Assembly: GCA_030637365.1 (NCBI GenBank)
Contig: DAOWGR010000163.1
Coordinates: forward strand, 1 to 7,765
Origin: Elusimicrobiota bacterium
Lineage (GTDB): Bacteria; Elusimicrobiota; Elusimicrobia; Elusimicrobiales; UBA9959
Length of the DNA: 7,765 nucleotides
Direction: 5' to 3'
The notes under the pieces are model-generated. The model had not been told where the DNA came from. It did no database searches and saw only the letters and a program-made list of their open reading frames with translations. Shown piece after piece: positions 4,752 through 7,765 of the stretch; position 1 is the stretch's first letter; each line of letters starts with the position of its first letter. Position numbers and translations under genes: made by a program.

Positions 4752-6770
4752 ATGATTGCTAAGTGGGATATTAAACCGGTTCCTGTCGCTAAGAATAAAG
4801 AAAGGCATAAACTTCTTATTAAAGGCGATATGAAAGATATTTTCTTTATTGTTAAGAAGCTTGGCAGCATTTGTTCCAGGCCGCAAAAGAGCGCCGGTGA
4901 TTTTAATTTTACCATCTATTTGTCTAAGATGGACACAGATATAATGGTTAAACTTAAACAGGTTACCAGTGAATTGTCGATATTGGAAAAGCAAGACGCC
5001 TCTATTCAAACATCCGAGTGGAAAATAAAACATATTGAGAAGTCTTCCGTCGCTAAATCAGATATGGAGCCTGTCCGCGTTGAGGCTTCGGCAGGCGCTG
5101 ACAAATCCGCCATTAAAGAAGATAGGGTCAAGGAAGACGAATCCAAAGAAGACAAGGCCAAGGAAGATAAGGCCAAGGAAGATAAGGCCAAGGAAGATAA
5201 GGCCAAGGAAGATAAGGCTAAGGAAGATAAGGCCAAAGAAGACAAGGCCAAAGAAGACAAGGCCAAAGAAGACAAGGCCAAAGAAGACAAGGCCAAAGAA
5301 GACAAGGCCAAGGAAGACAAGGCCAAGGAAGACAAGGCCAAGGAAGACAAGGCCAAGGAAGATAAGGCCAAAGAAGATAAGGCCAAAGAAGATAAGGCCA
5401 AGGAAGACAAGGTGTTGCCATCTCCGTCTTCAAGTATGAGGGGATTATCTGTTCCATCAAGTAAAGATACGCAACGAATTAAAAAGTACGAAAAAGAAAT
5501 TGTTTCAGTTGAAGCTTTGGAAGGAAAAGAGGCTGAAAAGAAAAAAGAAGATTCCGGTATTAGAAGGAAAAAGCTTTTACAGACCAAATGGTCAATGGAA
5601 TTGCCGATGATTCCCGTGTGCAATTTTGAAAATTTTGTAGCCGGTTCTCATAACAGATTTGCTCACGCGGCCGCTATGGCGGTGGTTGAAAATCCCGGCG
5701 TGATGTATAATCCTCTCTTAATATTCGGAATTCCCGGAACCGGAAAAACACATTTTATTCATTCAATCGCTTACGGTCTTGCCGCTAATTTGGGGCATCA
5801 AAATATATTTGTGACTGATGGAATAAAACTTTCGCGGGGGCTGGATTTGGCTATAAGAGACGGTTTGACGGATAAACTGGAAGAAATATTTGCTCAAGTA
5901 AAAGCATTGGTGATAGATGATATTCATTTGCTGATGATAACAGCGAGAAATAAAAAATTTCTGTCAAAGCTGATGAATGACTTTATAAGCCGTGATAAAC
6001 AGATAGTTGTAACTTCTTTGTTTCCGCCGCAAGCTCTTGGCAAGCTTGAAAATCAATTGGGTTTTCAGCTTACGCAAGGCTGGATGGTGGATTTGAAAAT
6101 TCCCAACACGGATAAATACGAAACCATAGTGACCAAGATGATTGATAGCGTGGATATTAAGCTTAGCGCGGAAAATATTGACAAGCTTTTTATCAAGGAT
6201 ATGGTTCCTTTGGGCGATGTCGTGGAAATTCTTGAACAGGTTAAAAAACTTGAAAAGCTTATAGCCGTCGGGAATACTGATATTTCAGATGGAAAATTAT
6301 TAAAAATGCTGATGGAAAAATCTTCTTCCGCAGGAAATGATTTGCTTGAAGATGATATCAATAAGGCTGAAGAATTTAAGCTTCAGGAAAAGGATAATTG
6401 GTTTAAGTGGGGAATATTTTATCCCAAGGGCTGTTTAAAAAGCGCCAAGTGGATAATTTACAGTCTTTATGAAAAAGCCAAAGAGCTCGGCATTGCCATA
6501 GAGTGGAATCAAATTTTTATGGAAGAATATAATTCCGATGAATCTTATGGAGTGCCTTTTGAAATAGCGGATTTTTCAAGCGAGAAAAAGGCAAATGGCA
6601 TAATAGTGATGGGGCCGCAATACACATCCGTGCTGGGCGCTCAAGAGCAGCAATTTAAACACTTGTCTAAAAAAATATTTACCAGCTTTTTTATTAAGTC
6701 CAGTTGGATAAGCGCGAATCAGCTTAAAAATTCAGCTTCGTATGTGAAAATTTTGATGGACTTAATATAA
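4752..6770 (+). CDS. DnaA-like AAA+ ATPase with charged KEDKA repeat and novel N- and C-terminal domains (protein B)
   Basis: The protein has 672 residues. Residues 1-80 form an unrecognised alpha/beta-looking domain; 122-221 are 20 five-residue KEDKA-type repeats; 222-285 is a charged linker. The AAA+ core (about 288-505) clearly belongs to the DnaA/Hda group: NFENFVAGSHNRFAHAAAMA, Walker A GIPGTGKT (326-333), Walker B LVIDDIHLL (386-394) and sensor-1 region KQIVVTSLFPP (416-426). The box VII stretch that in DnaA reads RLxSRFxWG is here NQLGFQLTQGW with no arginine. The sensor-2 stretch NVRELEGAL is replaced by GDVVEILEQ (488-496). DnaA domain IV (DnaA-box-binding helix-turn-helix) is absent; residues 550-672 instead form a domain resembling the C-terminus of the upstream acidic protein. 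ATP binding is likely, but DnaA-type filament formation and origin binding are not. The ATG at 4752 follows in-frame stops directly. The next gene begins 5 bp after the stop. It should not be annotated dnaA. Confidence 0.9.
   Translation: MIAKWDIKPVPVAKNKERHKLLIKGDMKDIFFIVKKLGSICSRPQKSAGDFNFTIYLSKMDTDIMVKLKQVTSELSILEKQDASIQTSEWKIKHIEKSSVAKSDMEPVRVEASAGADKSAIKEDRVKEDESKEDKAKEDKAKEDKAKEDKAKEDKAKEDKAKEDKAKEDKAKEDKAKEDKAKEDKAKEDKAKEDKAKEDKAKEDKAKEDKAKEDKAKEDKVLPSPSSSMRGLSVPSSKDTQRIKKYEKEIVSVEALEGKEAEKKKEDSGIRRKKLLQTKWSMELPMIPVCNFENFVAGSHNRFAHAAAMAVVENPGVMYNPLLIFGIPGTGKTHFIHSIAYGLAANLGHQNIFVTDGIKLSRGLDLAIRDGLTDKLEEIFAQVKALVIDDIHLLMITARNKKFLSKLMNDFISRDKQIVVTSLFPPQALGKLENQLGFQLTQGWMVDLKIPNTDKYETIVTKMIDSVDIKLSAENIDKLFIKDMVPLGDVVEILEQVKKLEKLIAVGNTDISDGKLLKMLMEKSSSAGNDLLEDDINKAEEFKLQEKDNWFKWGIFYPKGCLKSAKWIIYSLYEKAKELGIAIEWNQIFMEEYNSDESYGVPFEIADFSSEKKANGIIVMGPQYTSVLGAQEQQFKHLSKKIFTSFFIKSSWISANQLKNSASYVKILMDLI
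5115..5414 (+). repeat. 15-bp tandem repeat array encoding 20 KEDKA-type units
   Basis: Twenty contiguous 15-bp units run without a gap: KEDRV (5115), KEDES (5130), seventeen KEDKA units (5145-5399) and KEDKV (5400). Synonymous variants occur in runs. Units 2-6 of the KEDKA series use AAG..GAT, units 7-11 use AAA..GAC, 12-14 use AAG..GAC and 16-17 use AAA..GAT. This block pattern is what successive local slippage duplications leave. The unit length keeps the reading frame, so copy-number change would only lengthen or shorten the linker. Alternating Lys and Asp/Glu at i to i+3/i+4 spacing suggests a single charged alpha-helix. Confidence 0.97.
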
Positions 6771-6775
6771 ACTCT

Positions 6776-7765
6776 ATGAATGAAATGATAACCTATTTAA
6801 GCGTTCTCGCGGTTGTTTCTTTCATTGTTTATTGGTATGTTAAGTTTAAGTTGGTTCTTCCTCTTGAAACCAAATTGGCGTTTACAAACAAAACATTTTC
6901 CGCTTTCACCTCATTTTCCAAGGATTTATTGGAGCATATCTATATTCCCGATACTTTGGATCATTACACCGATATAGTCAACTATTATCTGATTAAACTC
7001 CACAATATATTGCCGGAGAGCAATATGCTTGTTTTTGAAAAAGTTGATGAACAATGGAAGCTTATCAATTATTTTAAAAATTTCAAGCATGAGCCCAAAA
7101 TAATGGCGGGATACGCTTGGGATATTTTTGATAAAGCGTCTCAAGAAAAAGAATTGACTCGCGTTAATATTTCATGGGGATATGACAATGTTTCCATAGT
7201 AAATTTGTTGAAGACATTTGATATCAATTTGATTACGATATGTCCTTTTATGTGGGGGGATTTTAATCATAAAAGGCTGTTGATAATCGGGCATGAAGAT
7301 GATAAAAGCCCAAAAGAGGTAAACCACTATTTGAAATTATTGCTTTTGCATATTAACGCCATATATAAAGTTTCAGAGAAGAACATTGTTTTAAAGAAAG
7401 AGAATAACCAGCTTAGAAATGAAATAAACGCCGTTTTAAAAGAGCTTGATGTGGCCGGCACCAAGCTTATTCAGCGCGCGAAGGAAAGAAAAGCTTTATA
7501 TGAAGTCGTGACTCAAATAACCGGCGATAATGAAGATATAAGTTTTGGCTGTTCGGCCATACTTAACATAGTGGCGAAAATAGTCGAAGCTGATGTGGCG
7601 GCGTGCCTGATGTTTAATGAAAACAACAATTCTCTTGAGGTATACCCCGGAGCTTTTGGAATAAAAGAAAGCGAGTATTATGTCCTTCCCATTTCCAATA
7701 TGGAGTCGTCGTCGGTCAGAGTGTTTATTGAAAATAAGCCGTTTATCAGTTCAAACGCTCAAACG
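6776..7765 (+). CDS. Membrane-anchored GAF-domain sensor protein, N-terminal 330 residues (3' end outside the window; protein C)
   Basis: An open frame runs without a stop from the ATG at 6776 to the window edge. Residues 5-22 (ITYLSVLAVVSFIVYWYV) form one N-terminal membrane segment followed by Lys, so most of the protein should be cytoplasmic. Residues about 55-195 look like a degenerate GAF domain (DIVNYYLIKLHNILPESNM..., later ITICPFMW...RLLIIGHED). Residues about 198-245 are a predicted coiled coil (KENNQLRNEINAVLKEL). A more typical GAF domain starts near 240, with ILNIVAKIVEADVAACLMF, SLEVYPGAFG and YYVLPI. GAF domains bind small ligands or mediate dimerisation; an output domain such as GGDEF, histidine kinase or PP2C phosphatase would be expected beyond the window but is not seen. 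The start lies 5 bp after the DnaA-like gene, with a poor Shine-Dalgarno, so translational coupling is likely. An alternative ATG lies at 6785. Confidence 0.85.
   Translation, partial: MNEMITYLSVLAVVSFIVYWYVKFKLVLPLETKLAFTNKTFSAFTSFSKDLLEHIYIPDTLDHYTDIVNYYLIKLHNILPESNMLVFEKVDEQWKLINYFKNFKHEPKIMAGYAWDIFDKASQEKELTRVNISWGYDNVSIVNLLKTFDINLITICPFMWGDFNHKRLLIIGHEDDKSPKEVNHYLKLLLLHINAIYKVSEKNIVLKKENNQLRNEINAVLKELDVAGTKLIQRAKERKALYEVVTQITGDNEDISFGCSAILNIVAKIVEADVAACLMFNENNNSLEVYPGAFGIKESEYYVLPISNMESSSVRVFIENKPFISSNAQT

Noticed and set aside
5115..5414. Tandem array as a CRISPR
   Set aside because: Units are 15 bp, directly adjacent with no spacers, in frame and inside a conserved gene.
5006..5623. 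Antisense and alternate-frame open frames over the KEDKA array
   Set aside because: The 15-bp unit is open in several frames, so the long frames are trivial products of the repeat. The + frame is the real one because it connects the N-terminal domain to an intact AAA+ domain.
4752..6770. Annotation of protein B as the replication initiator DnaA
   Set aside because: The DNA-binding domain IV is missing and the arginine finger and sensor-2 arginine are absent; only the AAA+ core is DnaA-like.

Overview
This is an AT-rich bacterial window with every supportable gene on the + strand. It holds two blocks: a conserved housekeeping cluster (about 1-2509) and an unusual accessory-looking block (about 2510-7765). 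The housekeeping order dnaJ - rsmE - mtaB resembles the chaperone/RNA-modification clusters known from several bacterial phyla, although prmA, which often sits between dnaJ and rsmE, is absent. Base composition, codon use and divergent but intact housekeeping proteins suggest an under-sampled lineage, perhaps Elusimicrobiota or Omnitrophota. That assignment is an impression, not a demonstration.

Housekeeping block: the last 162 codons of DnaJ (1-489), the 16S rRNA m3U1498 methyltransferase RsmE (520-1239) and the radical-SAM tRNA methylthiotransferase MtaB (best start 1250, end 2509). The rsmE-mtaB spacing is 10 bp, and no terminator is visible after any of these genes.

A 194-bp AT-rich spacer follows. 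It carries a plausible sigma70-type promoter (TTTACA-17 bp-CATAAT, 2574-2602), a perfect 12-bp palindrome (2621-2632) and a strong Shine-Dalgarno in front of the second block.

Accessory block: (A) a 645-residue very acidic, low-complexity protein (2704-4641) with 14-residue repeats and a folded C-terminal domain; (B) a 672-residue protein (4752-6770) with an unknown N-terminal domain, a 20-unit five-residue charged repeat, a DnaA-like AAA+ ATPase core and a C-terminal domain replacing the DnaA DNA-binding domain; (C) a membrane-anchored protein with one GAF-like and one GAF domain (6776 to the window edge, incomplete). A long two-part hairpin (4695-4733) lies between A and B. B and C are 5 bp apart.

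The C-terminal domains of A and B have the same predicted order of strands and helices and matching landmark residues, so they may be homologous. The AAA+ core of B keeps Walker A and Walker B but lacks the DnaA arginine finger, the sensor-2 arginine and domain IV. It is therefore probably not a replication initiator. The reading I favour is a DnaA-derived nucleotide-dependent regulator or scaffold (B), an acidic low-complexity partner (A) and a membrane GAF sensor (C) forming one undescribed signalling or localisation module. The gene structures and repeats are read directly from the sequence; the joint function is inference.
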